The position numbers and the translations under genes are program-made. The notes under the pieces were generated by a model. That model had not been told where the DNA came from and made no database searches. It saw only the letters and a list, made by a program, of their open reading frames with translations. A DNA stretch of 64,000 bases from Pseudarthrobacter sp. GA104 (GTDB lineage: Bacteria > Actinomycetota > Actinomycetes > Actinomycetales > Micrococcaceae), in contig NZ_WOWL01000001.1 of NCBI RefSeq assembly GCF_009741265.1, forward strand, positions 3,038,001 to 3,102,000. Direction: 5' to 3'. Positions 9,096 to 18,336 of this stretch are shown here, one piece after another. Each line of letters opens with the position of its first letter. The stretch's first letter is position 1.

Positions 9096-11042
9096 GTGGC
9101 AGAAGCAGGAACGGCAGGACAGCCAACGCCGGCAAGCGCGGGGCAGCTCATCAAGCTGGTGGAGCAAGGCCTTCAGCTGGTGGGCACGGGGGACAGGGCG
9201 GATCTCCGCAAACGCCTGCACCAAACCCTGGCAAGGCTGAAGGACCCGAGCATCCGGGTGATCGTCGTCGGCGAATTCAAGCAAGGCAAGAGCAAGCTCA
9301 TCAATGCCCTGGTCAATGCCCCTGTGTGCCCGGTGGATGACGACATCGCCACCTCCGTCCCCACGGTGGTCCGCTACGGCGATCCCGCCTCGGCGAGCAT
9401 CCTGGTGCCAAAAGACGGCACGGACGCCCCGGACGAATCCAACGTGGAGCGGCAGCCAGTCAACATTGCCGAACTTGCCGCCTTCGTTTCAGAACGCGGC
9501 AACCCTGGCAACAGCAAGAAACTGGTGGCCGCCGAGGTCTGCCTTCCCCGCAGGATACTGACCGGCGGACTCACCGTTATCGACTCCCCGGGCGTTGGCG
9601 GCATGGGATCCTCACACACCCTGACCACCCTCACCGCACTGCCCACAGCGGATGCCATGCTGCTGGTCAGCGACGCCTCGCAGGAATACACCGAACCGGA
9701 ACTGCGCTTCCTCCGGCAGGCCATGCGGATCACCCCCAGTGTAGTGGGGGTCCTGTCCAAGACCGACCTCTACCCGGAATGGCGTCGCGTCGAGGAGCTG
9801 GACCGGGCCCACCTGGCCCAGGTTGCGCCGGACATCCCGCTCTACCCCGTCTCCTCCGACCTGCGCCTGGAGGCTTCCCGGCTGCAGGATGCCGAGCTCA
9901 ACGCCGAATCCGGCTTCCCGGGGCTGATCACGCACCTCCGGAACGAGATCCTGGGCAAGGCGCAGCGCCTCCAGCGGCGTTCGGTGAGCCAGGACCTGCT
10001 GTCAGTTACGGAAAACCTGCGGCTCTCGCTGCAGTCCGAGCTTGAAGCCCTCGAGAACCCGCAGGGTACGCCCCAGATGATCGCGGGGCTGGAGCTGGCC
10101 AAGGCCGAGGCGGACGACCTGCGGAAACGCTCCGCGCGGTGGCAGGTCACACTCAACGACGGCATCAGCGACCTGATCGCGGACATGGAATACGACCTCC
10201 GGGACCGGCTGCGGCGGATCCAGCGGGAAGCCGAGACAGCCATAGACCAGGGCGACCCGGGACCCACGTGGCCGCAGTTCTCCAAGTGGCTCGAGGAATG
10301 CGCGGCGGCCGCCATTTCGGACACGTTCGTATGGACCAGTGAACGGGCCCAGTGGCTGGCGGCGCAGGTGGCAGAACACTTCGCTGCCGATGAAGTCACC
10401 CTGCCGGTGTTCCGCGTCTCCGACACCGGGGATGCCCTGGACCCCGTGGACGAAATGCCAACGCTCGACGACGGACGCATCAAGCCGGTGCAGAAGGTCC
10501 TGATCGGCATGCGCGGATCCTACGGCGGTGTGCTGATGTTTGGCCTCCTGACGGGGATCTTTGGGATGGCTTTGATCAATCCCCTCTCCGTGGGGGCCGG
10601 ACTGTTGCTGGGACGCAAGGCATTCCGGGAAGACCAGGAAGCGCGGCTCAAGCGCCGGCAGGCCGAAGCCAAGGCGCTGGTACGGCGCCAGCTGGACGAT
10701 GTCACGTTCCAGGTAGGCAAGCAGCTGAAGGACCGGCTGCGGCTGGTTCAGCGCTCCATCCGTGACCACTTCACGGAGATCGCGGACGAGCACCACCGTT
10801 CGCTGACGGACTCTGTAGCGGCAGCGCAACAGGCAGCCACCACATACGCCCTCGAAAAGGACGCCCGCATCCGGGAGATCAAGGCGGAGCTTAAGAAGGT
10901 TGACGCGGTGTCCCGCGCCGCCGCAGCTGTTGCCGCAGAGGTATCTGCGGCAACGCCCCGCCAGGCGGGCGGAGGCCAGGACACTGCCCGGCCTTCAGCC
11001 GGCCGGCCGGCGGGGGCTTCAACCGTGGCGGCCGTGGGATGA
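9096..11042 (+). CDS. Dynamin-like GTPase (IniA-like)
   Basis: A 648-residue protein from GTG 9096, preceded by AAAGGA at 9085-9089. GTPase motifs: G1 GEFKQGKSK at about residues 54-62, G3 DSPGVGG at about 163-169, and G4 SKTDL near 221. A hydrophobic stretch at about 472-505 (from VLMFGLLTGIFGMAL onward) looks like the membrane-inserting paddle of bacterial dynamins, and charged helical segments on both sides are likely stalk. Bacterial dynamin-like proteins remodel or protect membranes, often as pairs. Its stop overlaps the next start (ATGA), so both subunits are probably made in fixed ratio. Confidence 0.9.
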   Translation: MAEAGTAGQPTPASAGQLIKLVEQGLQLVGTGDRADLRKRLHQTLARLKDPSIRVIVVGEFKQGKSKLINALVNAPVCPVDDDIATSVPTVVRYGDPASASILVPKDGTDAPDESNVERQPVNIAELAAFVSERGNPGNSKKLVAAEVCLPRRILTGGLTVIDSPGVGGMGSSHTLTTLTALPTADAMLLVSDASQEYTEPELRFLRQAMRITPSVVGVLSKTDLYPEWRRVEELDRAHLAQVAPDIPLYPVSSDLRLEASRLQDAELNAESGFPGLITHLRNEILGKAQRLQRRSVSQDLLSVTENLRLSLQSELEALENPQGTPQMIAGLELAKAEADDLRKRSARWQVTLNDGISDLIADMEYDLRDRLRRIQREAETAIDQGDPGPTWPQFSKWLEECAAAAISDTFVWTSERAQWLAAQVAEHFAADEVTLPVFRVSDTGDALDPVDEMPTLDDGRIKPVQKVLIGMRGSYGGVLMFGLLTGIFGMALINPLSVGAGLLLGRKAFREDQEARLKRRQAEAKALVRRQLDDVTFQVGKQLKDRLRLVQRSIRDHFTEIADEHHRSLTDSVAAAQQAATTYALEKDARIREIKAELKKVDAVSRAAAAVAAEVSAATPRQAGGGQDTARPSAGRPAGASTVAAVG

Positions 11043-12568
11043 AGAACCCTACGATGGCCGGTGCCAAGGAGCTGGTTGCCGCCGCCCTGGAAGTGTACGG
11101 GGATGATCCTGCTGCCTCCGACGCGCTCAAGGGCTATGGGCGCAGGCTGTCCGAGCCCCTGCGGATCGCCATCGCCGGAATGGTGAAAGCCGGAAAGTCC
11201 ACGCTGCTGAACGCGATTATCGGGGAAGAGATAGCTCCCACGGATACCGGCGAATGCACCCGGATCATCACGTGGTACCGGCACGGGCACACGCCCCGCA
11301 TCACGCTATACCCGGTGCAGGGCGAACCCAGGAGCCTGCCCCTCAAACGCGTGGACGGGCGGCTGGTGTTCGTCCTGGGGGACGTGCGGGCGGAGGACGT
11401 GGAGCGCCTGGACGTCCAGTGGCCCGCGCCGGGCCTGAAAGACATGACGCTGATCGATACCCCCGGCATAGCCTCGCTCTCGGGGGACATATCTGCACGG
11501 TCCACCAGCTTCCTGACCCCCTTGGATACCCCGTCGGAGGCTGATGCCATCATCTACCTGATGCGGCACATGCACGCCTCGGACCTAAGGTTCCTGGAAT
11601 CCTTTGCCGACACCGCCGTGGGCCGCTCAGGCACCGTGAATGCCATTGCCGTCCTGTCCCGGGCCGACGAGGTGGGCGCAGGACGGATCGATTCCCTCCT
11701 GTCCGCCGGAGACATCGCCGAAAGGTACCGTCGCGACCACAACCTGAGGAAGCTGGCGCTGGGTGTGGTACCCGTTGCCGGCCTCCTGGCGCAAGGTGCC
11801 CGGACCATGCGCCAGCCGGACTTCCGCGCGCTTGAACTGCTGGCCGGCATGGACCGCGCGGCCAGGGAAAAGATGATGCTCTCGGCGGACCGGTTCCTCC
11901 GCGCAACGGATCCGGAAGGCATGACGGCTGAGGCCAGGGCCTCGCTGCTGGAGAGATACGGCCTTTTTGGCATCCGCCTGGCGGTGGTCCTGCTCCGGAA
12001 TGGATTCGACCAGCCAACGCCACTGGCCCACGAGCTTGCCCGGCGCAGCGGCCTGGACCCGCTGCTGGAGACGGTGGGCCGGCAGTTCCAGGCACGGGCA
12101 GATGCGTTGAAGGCCCGGACAGCCTTGGTGGGGGTGGAAGCCCTGCTCCGCGCTTCTCCCCGCAAGGGGACCGAGCACCTCGCCGAGGCCCTGGAGAAGC
12201 TGCAGGCCAACGCCCATGAGTTCCGGGAACTGCGGCTGTTGTCGACGCTGCGGACCACCGGCGTCGGACTGAACCCCGAGTTTGCCGCCGAAGCAGAGGC
12301 ACTCATCGGGGGCCTGGGTGCTGCCTCCCATGTACGGCTCGGGCTGGGCCCGGATGCCACCCCCGAACAGTTGGCTGACGAGGCACGGCGTTTGCTGTCC
12401 CGCTGGCGTGCACTGGCGGAGAACCCGCTGACGGACCGGGCGGCCCAGGACGCCTGCCGGGTGGTGATCCGCAGCTGCGAAGGCATCGTGGCGGAATGTT
12501 CAGTGCGCGAATTCCAGCGTCAGCTCGCCCAACACTCGTCGCGCCAGGCCAAACCGTTACCAGCCTGA
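11039..12568 (+). CDS. Second dynamin-like GTPase (IniC-like)
   Basis: A 509-residue protein whose ATG overlaps the stop of the first GTPase. G1 is GMVKAGKSTLLNA at about residues 45-57, followed by DTGECT as a plausible switch I; G3 is DTPGI near 141; G4 is SRADE near 208. It is shorter than its partner and has no clear membrane segment, which resembles the IniA/IniC arrangement where one partner carries the membrane-binding region. The 3' end overlaps the convergent gene by 12 bases. A second in-frame ATG at 11054 is possible. Confidence 0.88.
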   Translation: MKNPTMAGAKELVAAALEVYGDDPAASDALKGYGRRLSEPLRIAIAGMVKAGKSTLLNAIIGEEIAPTDTGECTRIITWYRHGHTPRITLYPVQGEPRSLPLKRVDGRLVFVLGDVRAEDVERLDVQWPAPGLKDMTLIDTPGIASLSGDISARSTSFLTPLDTPSEADAIIYLMRHMHASDLRFLESFADTAVGRSGTVNAIAVLSRADEVGAGRIDSLLSAGDIAERYRRDHNLRKLALGVVPVAGLLAQGARTMRQPDFRALELLAGMDRAAREKMMLSADRFLRATDPEGMTAEARASLLERYGLFGIRLAVVLLRNGFDQPTPLAHELARRSGLDPLLETVGRQFQARADALKARTALVGVEALLRASPRKGTEHLAEALEKLQANAHEFRELRLLSTLRTTGVGLNPEFAAEAEALIGGLGAASHVRLGLGPDATPEQLADEARRLLSRWRALAENPLTDRAAQDACRVVIRSCEGIVAECSVREFQRQLAQHSSRQAKPLPA

Positions 12569-13165
12569 CCTGAGCCAGGCGGCAGCGGACGGGAAGAAGA
12601 ACAGGACGAGCCCGATGAATGCCAGCAGGATCTCGATGCCCCAGAGGATGGCCACATAGCTGCCGGCGTCGCCCGGGGGCACCAGGAACGTGGCCGTCAC
12701 CACCATGACCAGCACGTGCCCCGCCAGCAGCGGGACCAGTGCCAACCGGGCCCAGCCCTGCCGGCCTGCCACCACGCCGAGCATTGCCGCCTCGAGGAGC
12801 ATTACCAGCAGCAGCGCACCGATGCTTCCCCAAAAGACGATGGCGGTGGCCGTGGTTATGGCGGTCTCGTCGCCGCCGGGAGCCGTTTCCTGCACCACGC
12901 TTCGCAGCCGTTCCAAGTGGGAGTCCCGGGTAAGGAAGGAGCCCACCAGGACCGCCAACCCGGCCACGAAGCTGAACAGCCAGAGGTTCCTGGCCACCCG
13001 GACGCTCCCCGGTGCCGGCGGGACCACCACGATCGGTGCCGGGGACGAATAGGACAGCCCGGGCCGCGGAGGCGGCGCGGGCTGTGTGCGGGGTGGCCCG
13101 TCTGGCGGCGAGGCTGCACCGGCAGGGTTCCGCAGCCGGTCTTCTCCGTCAGCGTCGCGGGCCAT
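12557..13165 (-). CDS. Hypothetical four-helix membrane protein
   Basis: A 202-residue protein with a Pro-rich cytoplasmic N-terminus (about 1-55) and four hydrophobic segments at about 58-78, 108-130, 142-162 and 170-190. No family was recognised. It starts 12 bases after the stop of the PLDc_N-domain protein and is probably its operon partner. The 3' end overlaps the end of the convergent dynamin gene. Confidence 0.7.
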   Translation of the reverse strand: MARDADGEDRLRNPAGAASPPDGPPRTQPAPPPRPGLSYSSPAPIVVVPPAPGSVRVARNLWLFSFVAGLAVLVGSFLTRDSHLERLRSVVQETAPGGDETAITTATAIVFWGSIGALLLVMLLEAAMLGVVAGRQGWARLALVPLLAGHVLVMVVTATFLVPPGDAGSYVAILWGIEILLAFIGLVLFFFPSAAAWLRSGW

Positions 13166-13177
13166 CAGACTGGTCCC

Positions 13178-13570
13178 CTACTTCAGTCCGTCGGTGTCGT
13201 GTTCGTCGGTCTCGTGCTTGTCTTTCCCGCCGTCGTCGGTCTTTGCCTTGGCGTCCAGCTCATCCTTGAGCTTCTTCAGGCGTGCGGCCTCGGCTTCCTG
13301 CCGGCGGCGCACCTCCAGGTTGCGGAGGAAGTCCGGATCGTCGTCCGGGGCGGTGGGGTGGCTGTAGTTCTGGCGCTGCGGGGGAGCGCCGCGCGGCCGG
13401 CCGATCAGGAGCCAGAGGACCGCCCCGATCACCGGCAGGACGATCATGACCACGATCCAGGCAGGTTTGGAGATCCCGCGGGTGAGGCGCGCGTCGGTGC
13501 GGATCACGTCGACGAGCCCGTACACGAAGATGGCGAGGACTGCGACGGCCAAAACCACACGGAGGAGCAT
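13178..13570 (-). CDS. PLDc_N-domain small membrane protein
   Basis: A 130-residue protein starting MLLRVVLAVAVLAIF. Two hydrophobic helices separated by a short charged loop, ending in PVIGAVLWLLIGRPRG, are the signature of the phospholipase D N-terminal (PLDc_N) domain found alone in many actinobacterial membrane proteins. After residue 65 the protein is highly charged (Asp, Lys, Glu) and probably cytoplasmic and partly helical. The start at 13570 is preferred because TAGACT lies seven bases upstream, a pattern of leaderless promoters here. Confidence 0.78.
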   Translation of the reverse strand: MLLRVVLAVAVLAIFVYGLVDVIRTDARLTRGISKPAWIVVMIVLPVIGAVLWLLIGRPRGAPPQRQNYSHPTAPDDDPDFLRNLEVRRRQEAEAARLKKLKDELDAKAKTDDGGKDKHETDEHDTDGLK

Positions 13571-13577
13571 GCCATTA

Positions 13578-13632
13578 AGTCTATCGTCAGGAGGCGCAGG
13601 GGCCGTGGGCGGGAGGCGGCTAAACTTGAATA
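13578..13632. promoter_or_regulatory. Divergent leaderless promoters
   Basis: On the minus strand TAGACT (plus 13578-13583) lies seven bases before the ATG of the PLDc_N gene. On the plus strand TAAACT (13621-13626) lies six bases before the GTG of the DUF4229 gene. Neither start has a Shine-Dalgarno, so both transcripts probably begin at the start codon. Confidence 0.6.
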
Positions 13633-13944
13633 GTGGCCTTTTTGAAATATTCCCTGATCCGCCTGGCGCTGTTCGCACCCCTGTTCGTGCTTTTCACCTT
13701 CCTGGGCCTGGGCGCCCTGATGTCCGTCATCTGCGCGGCCCTGATTGCCTTCGCCGTGAGCTACCTGTTCTTCCAGAAGCAGCGGGACGAAGCAGCGGCA
13801 GCACTGCAGCACCGTTTCTCCGGCAAGGCCAAACCGCTGCGTTCGGCCGGCGAGGTCCAGGACGCCCGCGCCGAGGACGCCCTCCTGGACGCCAACCCGG
13901 ACGTGGCCATCAGCAATGACGCCAAGGACCGCAAGCGGGCTTAG
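13633..13944 (+). CDS. DUF4229 membrane protein
   Basis: A 103-residue protein from GTG 13633 with two adjacent N-terminal helices (about 5-25 and 28-48) and a charged Ala-rich tail, matching the actinobacterial DUF4229 family. It ends two bases before the end of the convergent menA gene. This neighbour pair is familiar in actinobacteria, but a functional link to menaquinone synthesis is only suggested by position. Confidence 0.85.
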   Translation: MAFLKYSLIRLALFAPLFVLFTFLGLGALMSVICAALIAFAVSYLFFQKQRDEAAAALQHRFSGKAKPLRSAGEVQDARAEDALLDANPDVAISNDAKDRKRA

Positions 13945-13946
13945 GA

Positions 13947-14828
13947 CTAGAACCCGTGGCTGAGGACCAGGCCCAGTGAGAACAGCAGGCTGTAGCCGAG
14001 GTTGATCAGGCCGGTCTGCTTCAGGACCGGGATCAGGCTCTTGCGCTTGCGGCCGTTGATCATCAGCCATGCCGGCATCAGGCAGGCCGGAATCAGCAGC
14101 AGCACAATCAGCATCCACGGCCGGCCGGGAGCCAGGATGACCACCAGCAGGATGGCCACCGCGAGCATCAGCACGTAGCTTTCCCGGGCGTGCTTGTCGC
14201 CCAGCCGGACCGCCAGGGTCTTCTTGCCGGCCTGCATGTCCGTGGGAATGTCCCGGACGTTGTTGGCCATGAGCAGCGCGGTGGCGATGAGGCCGGTGCC
14301 GATCGCGCCGATGATGGAGGGCAGGTTGATCTGCCCGGCCTGGGTGTAGGTGGTGCCCAGGGTTGCCACCAGTCCGAAGAACACAAACACGAAAACATCG
14401 CCCAGGCCCATGTAGCCGTAGGGGTTCTTGCCTCCGGTGTAGCCCCAGGCGGCCATGACGCAGCCCAGTCCCACCAGGATGAGCCACCAGCTCTGGGTGA
14501 TCACCACCAGGACCAGCCCGAAGACCATGGCTGCGGCGAACGCGCCGAAGGCGGCCCGCTTGACGTGCTCCGGGCTTGCCGCCCCTGATCCCACAAGCCG
14601 CAGCGGGCCCACCCGGTCATCGTCGGTGCCGCGGATGCCGTCCGAGTAGTCGTTGGCGAAGTTCACGCCCACCTGCAGCAGGAGTGCCACGAGCGCCGCG
14701 AGGATGGCGTTGAACAGGAGGAACGAATCCATCTCGTAGGCGGCGGCGGAGCCGATCAGCACCGGCGCAATCGCGGCGGGCAGCGTCCGGAGTCGGGCGC
14801 CTTGGATCCATTGTGCGGCTGTAGCCAC
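13947..14828 (-). CDS. menA: 1,4-dihydroxy-2-naphthoate polyprenyltransferase
   Basis: A 293-residue UbiA-family membrane enzyme that attaches the polyprenyl chain to 1,4-dihydroxy-2-naphthoate to give demethylmenaquinone. The prenyl-diphosphate-binding region is seen as NFANDYSDG, followed by the GTDDDR loop, and a second aspartate-containing segment appears as NNVRDIPTD. About eight hydrophobic helices follow. The start is taken as GTG 14828 because GAGG lies about seven bases upstream; an in-frame ATG 90 bases earlier would add a non-family extension. It is oriented with menE and menB. Confidence 0.93.
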   Translation of the reverse strand: MATAAQWIQGARLRTLPAAIAPVLIGSAAAYEMDSFLLFNAILAALVALLLQVGVNFANDYSDGIRGTDDDRVGPLRLVGSGAASPEHVKRAAFGAFAAAMVFGLVLVVITQSWWLILVGLGCVMAAWGYTGGKNPYGYMGLGDVFVFVFFGLVATLGTTYTQAGQINLPSIIGAIGTGLIATALLMANNVRDIPTDMQAGKKTLAVRLGDKHARESYVLMLAVAILLVVILAPGRPWMLIVLLLIPACLMPAWLMINGRKRKSLIPVLKQTGLINLGYSLLFSLGLVLSHGF

Positions 14829-14895
14829 GGTCAGTACCTCGTGTGTGGTTGGGGAGGGCGGCAGGCGGGGGCCTGCCGGATGGTGCAGGTCTACT

Positions 14896-16074
14896 TTACT
14901 TTCCCTCGTGGAGGGCATTCAGTTCGGCAGTCATGGCCAGCCGGTCCGGCTTGCCGTTGGGCAGCAGCGGCAGCGAGGATGCGGCCAGGACCGTTTTGGG
15001 TGCCAGGATCCCCAATGTCCGGCGCCATTCCTGCTGAAGCACGACGGCGTGGTCCCGGCTGGGCAGGGCGTCGCCGGCTTCGGCGCCCCGTGCGGACTCT
15101 GCCAGCGCCACGTAGGCGGCCACGGCCTGGCCCCATTCCGCGGAGGGCACGCCCGCCACGAAAGCCGCCGCGACGCCGTCGGACTTCACCAGCTCGTCCT
15201 GGACATGCGCCGCGGAAACCTTCATGCCCCCGGTGATGATCACGTCGTCGGCGCGGCCCAGGACGGTCAGGCGGCCGTCCTCGCCGATGCGGCCCAGGTC
15301 GCTGGTGCGGTACCAGCGCACGCCGTCCTCCTCGAAGAACGTCTCGGTGCTTTCAGGGGCCTCAAGGTACCCCGCGGCGATGGTGTCACCGCCGAGCAGG
15401 ATCCGGCCGTCCCCCTCAACCCGGAGGGACACTCCCTCCAGGGGGAAGCCGTCGTAGACGCACCCGCCGGACGTCTCGGCGGAGCCGTAGGTGGTGATGA
15501 CCCGGACGCCGGCGTCGCGGGCGGCGGCCAGCAGTGAGGCGGGGGCCGGGGCGCCGCCCAGCAGGACGGCGTTGAAGCGGCGGAGCACGGCCAGGGTTTC
15601 CGGAGACGGTTCGTCGAGGAGGCGCTGGAGCTGGGTGGGAACCAGGGAGGTGAACCTGATCCTGTCCGTCAGTTCCAGAGCAGCCTCGGTGAATGCTTCG
15701 GGCGTGAAACCCCGGGACATGTCCATGACCCACGGGCGGGTGCCGGCGAACAGGGAACGGACCAGGACCTGGATGCCCGCCACGTACTCCACCGGAAGGG
15801 CCAGGAGCCACTGGCCTTCGCCATTGAGCGCCAGAGCCGTAGCCATGGAGGAGGCAGCCAGGGATTCCACCGTCAACACCGTCGCCTTGGGGGCGCCGGT
15901 GGAGCCGGACGTGCGCACCACGGCCACCGCGTCATCGCAGCCGGGAGTTTCCACATGTCCCACCAGCAGGGCGCCGTCGCTCCCGACGGAGAGTTCGACG
16001 GCGGGGCCCTCGCCGTGGAGGGCGGCCGCGAGGGCCTTGAGGGCGGGCTCTACATTGAGTGGGCCGCTGTTCAT
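14896..16074 (-). CDS. menE: o-succinylbenzoate-CoA ligase
   Basis: A 392-residue member of the AMP-binding (ANL) superfamily. The ATP loop is RTSGSTGAPKATVL (about residues 54-67), with a later TYGSAETSGG and the hinge segment RTSDLGRIGEDGRL. MenE activates o-succinylbenzoate to its CoA ester, the substrate of MenB, whose gene lies just upstream. The N-terminus is short, as for actinobacterial MenE. AGGAG lies six bases before the ATG. Confidence 0.9.
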   Translation of the reverse strand: MNSGPLNVEPALKALAAALHGEGPAVELSVGSDGALLVGHVETPGCDDAVAVVRTSGSTGAPKATVLTVESLAASSMATALALNGEGQWLLALPVEYVAGIQVLVRSLFAGTRPWVMDMSRGFTPEAFTEAALELTDRIRFTSLVPTQLQRLLDEPSPETLAVLRRFNAVLLGGAPAPASLLAAARDAGVRVITTYGSAETSGGCVYDGFPLEGVSLRVEGDGRILLGGDTIAAGYLEAPESTETFFEEDGVRWYRTSDLGRIGEDGRLTVLGRADDVIITGGMKVSAAHVQDELVKSDGVAAAFVAGVPSAEWGQAVAAYVALAESARGAEAGDALPSRDHAVVLQQEWRRTLGILAPKTVLAASSLPLLPNGKPDRLAMTAELNALHEGK

Positions 16075-16087
16075 ATGCCGCTCCTGG

Positions 16088-17056
16088 CTAGAAGTAGTAC
16101 GGGAAGGAGGACCAGTCGGGTTCGCGTTTTTGCAGGAAGGCTTCCTTGCCCTCCACCGCCTCGTCCGTCATGTACGCCAGCCGCGTGGCCTCGCCGGCGA
16201 ACACCTGCTGGCCGGCCAGGCCGTCGTCGGCAAGGTTGAAGGCGAACTTGAGCATGCGGATGGCCTGCGGCGACTGCCGGGCAATATCAGCTGCGTACTC
16301 CAAGGCAACCTCTTCCAGGCGTTCGTGGTCCACGGCCTCGTTCACCGCACCCATCCGCACCATGTCCCCGGCGGAATATTCGCGGGCCAGGAAGAAGATC
16401 TCGCGCGCTGCCTTCTGCCCGATCTGCCGTGCGAGTAGGGCGGAGCCGTAGCCGGCGTCGAAGCTGCCCACGGTGGCATCCGTCTGCTTGAACTTGCCGT
16501 GCTGGCGGGAGGCGATGGTCAGGTCCGCCACGACGTGCAGCGAGTGCCCGCCGCCGGCCGCCCAGCCGTTGACGACGGCGATGACCACCTTCGGCATGGT
16601 CCGCATCAGCCGCTGGACTTCCAGGATGTGCAGCCTGCCGGCGCGGGCGGGGTCGATGGTTTCCTGCGACTCGCCGTCTGCTGTGTCTTGTACTACGTAC
16701 CGGTAGCCGTCCCGGCCCCGGATCCGCTGGTCCCCGCCGGAGCAGAAGGAGTGGCCGCCGTCCTTGGGGGAGGGGCCGTTGCCGGTGAGCAGCACGGTGG
16801 CAACGTCCGGGGTCATGCGGGCGTGGTCCATGGCACGGTAGAGCTCGTCGACAGTGCCGGGCCGGAACGCGTTCCGCACTTCCGGCCGGTTGAAGGCGAT
16901 CCGCACCGCGGGCAGGTCACGCACCCACCCGCCGTCGGAATCCCTTTCCACCTGCCGGTGGTACGTCATGTCCTGGAAGTCCTCGAAACCGGCCACGGTC
17001 CGCCAGCGGATGGGGTCGAAGACGTCTGACACTTGGGCGGGAATCTGTTTGCTCAC
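16088..17056 (-). CDS. menB: 1,4-dihydroxy-2-naphthoyl-CoA synthase
   Basis: A 322-residue crotonase-fold enzyme that closes the second ring in menaquinone synthesis. Visible are FCSGGDQRIRG, the oxyanion loop VNGWAAGGGHSLH, and FDAGYGSALLARQIG in the MenB-specific part. It is longer than the typical 275-300 residues because of an N-terminal extension that still contains FEDFQDMTYH, a conserved MenB start region. Start GTG 17056 has TAGACT six bases upstream and no Shine-Dalgarno, so it may be leaderless. menE begins 13 bases after its stop. Confidence 0.94.
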   Translation of the reverse strand: MSKQIPAQVSDVFDPIRWRTVAGFEDFQDMTYHRQVERDSDGGWVRDLPAVRIAFNRPEVRNAFRPGTVDELYRAMDHARMTPDVATVLLTGNGPSPKDGGHSFCSGGDQRIRGRDGYRYVVQDTADGESQETIDPARAGRLHILEVQRLMRTMPKVVIAVVNGWAAGGGHSLHVVADLTIASRQHGKFKQTDATVGSFDAGYGSALLARQIGQKAAREIFFLAREYSAGDMVRMGAVNEAVDHERLEEVALEYAADIARQSPQAIRMLKFAFNLADDGLAGQQVFAGEATRLAYMTDEAVEGKEAFLQKREPDWSSFPYYF

Positions 17057-17078
17057 CGTCCAAGTCTAGTAATCGGCC

Positions 17079-17519
17079 TTAGCTGATGCAGAACTCGTTG
17101 CCTTCCGGATCTGCCATGGTGTGCCAGGAATGCGGACCCTGGCTGGCGGTCCAGAGGAAAGTGGCGCCCCTGGCCTCAAGCTCCCGGCGGACCTCATCCT
17201 TGTCCCGGCCGGCCAGGTTCACGTCCCAGTGCACGCGGTTCTTCACGGTTTTCCCCTCGGGTGCCGTCTGGAAGAGGACACGCCTTGCGGGTTGTTTGGA
17301 CTCCAGTTCCTCCGGCGGCCGGATGGCGCAGCCCTCACGCCAGACCAGGTTGCCCCGGTGCGTCATGGTCTGGTCCTCCGTGGCGAAGCCCTGCTCGATC
17401 ATGGAGCGGATGAACGCCGCGTCCTGGGGCTCCACGGACCACTGCAGGGTTTCAGCCCACCAGTCCGCGAGCTCGTGCGGCTTGCTGCAATCGACGACGA
17501 TCTGGATGTTCAGTCCCAT
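17079..17519 (-). CDS. VOC (glyoxalase/bleomycin-resistance fold) protein
   Basis: A 146-residue protein with two beta-alpha-beta-beta-beta modules, starting NIQIVVDCSKPHELADWW and ending in MADPEGNEFCI, the usual C-terminal signature of VOC proteins. The substrate cannot be inferred; it could be a lyase, dioxygenase-like or binding protein. TACCTT lies six bases before the ATG, suggesting a leaderless transcript separate from menB. Confidence 0.85.
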   Translation of the reverse strand: MGLNIQIVVDCSKPHELADWWAETLQWSVEPQDAAFIRSMIEQGFATEDQTMTHRGNLVWREGCAIRPPEELESKQPARRVLFQTAPEGKTVKNRVHWDVNLAGRDKDEVRRELEARGATFLWTASQGPHSWHTMADPEGNEFCIS

Positions 17520-17558
17520 CCCACCAAGGTACGGGGGTCGATGGAGCCGCGGTAGGGC

Positions 17559-18320
17559 CTACGGCTGCACCTGCTGGAGCTGTTCGAAGACCTCCGGCGG
17601 GATGGCATAGATGAACACCACGGCCAGCAGGTTCTTCGCAGCATGGACGAAGTAGGAAAACATCAGGTTCTTCCCTGTCCAGACGTACACGAAGACCAGG
17701 GTGGCGCCCATGGCCAGGTAGGGGAGCAGGGCAGCCAGGGTGATGGCTTCCCGGCCCACGATGTGCATGGCGGCGAACAGGACCACCGAGACGGCGCAGC
17801 AGATCCAGATGTTCACCCGCCGGCTCAGCTTGCCTATGAGCAGGTGGCGGAAGATGTACTCCTCCACGAACGGTCCCACCACTACCACCAGCGGAACCAT
17901 GAGCCAGGCCGGCACCTGCTGCATCAGTTCCTGCAGGCCCGCCTGGTTCTCTGACGTCTGTGCCTCGCCGCCGGCGGCCACCACGATGGCGGTCAGGATC
18001 AGCATGGCAATCACCGCGGCGGGCACCATCATGAGCGTGAACCACGGGCGCGTGGCGAGGACCTTCAGGTCGCGGCCCACCACCTTCCGGGCCGCCAGGA
18101 GCGCCAGGATGCCCACTGTGGCGTAAAAAAGCAGGTTCGCCGCGTAGGAAGCCGCCGCCGGGGAAGGAGCAACCTGCCGCAGGAACGGGGCCAGGAGTTC
18201 CCCCGCCACGGCGAAGAACCCGGCGATGGCCACGTACACAATCAGGGTTGCCCCGTCCAACGGCGAGAAGCGGTACAGCTGCGGCTGCGGAGCAGGGGGT
18301 ATTCGGTGGGCGGTCGCCAT
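17559..18320 (-). CDS. CPBP (Abi) family intramembrane metalloprotease
   Basis: A 253-residue polytopic protein with the three CPBP motifs in order: EEYIFRHLL (EExxxR) near residue 155, FAAMH (FxxxH) near 187, and HAAKN near 229. These glutamates and histidines line the active site of Rce1-type intramembrane proteases. In bacteria such proteins process membrane peptides or give self-immunity to bacteriocins; no bacteriocin gene is nearby. TAGGCT stands six bases before the ATG. Confidence 0.88.
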   Translation of the reverse strand: MATAHRIPPAPQPQLYRFSPLDGATLIVYVAIAGFFAVAGELLAPFLRQVAPSPAAASYAANLLFYATVGILALLAARKVVGRDLKVLATRPWFTLMMVPAAVIAMLILTAIVVAAGGEAQTSENQAGLQELMQQVPAWLMVPLVVVVGPFVEEYIFRHLLIGKLSRRVNIWICCAVSVVLFAAMHIVGREAITLAALLPYLAMGATLVFVYVWTGKNLMFSYFVHAAKNLLAVVFIYAIPPEVFEQLQQVQP

Positions 18321-18336
18321 GGCTTCAGCCTATCCC

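Noticed and set aside
17559..18320. CPBP protease as part of a bacteriocin system
   Set aside because: No precursor peptide or modification gene is nearby.
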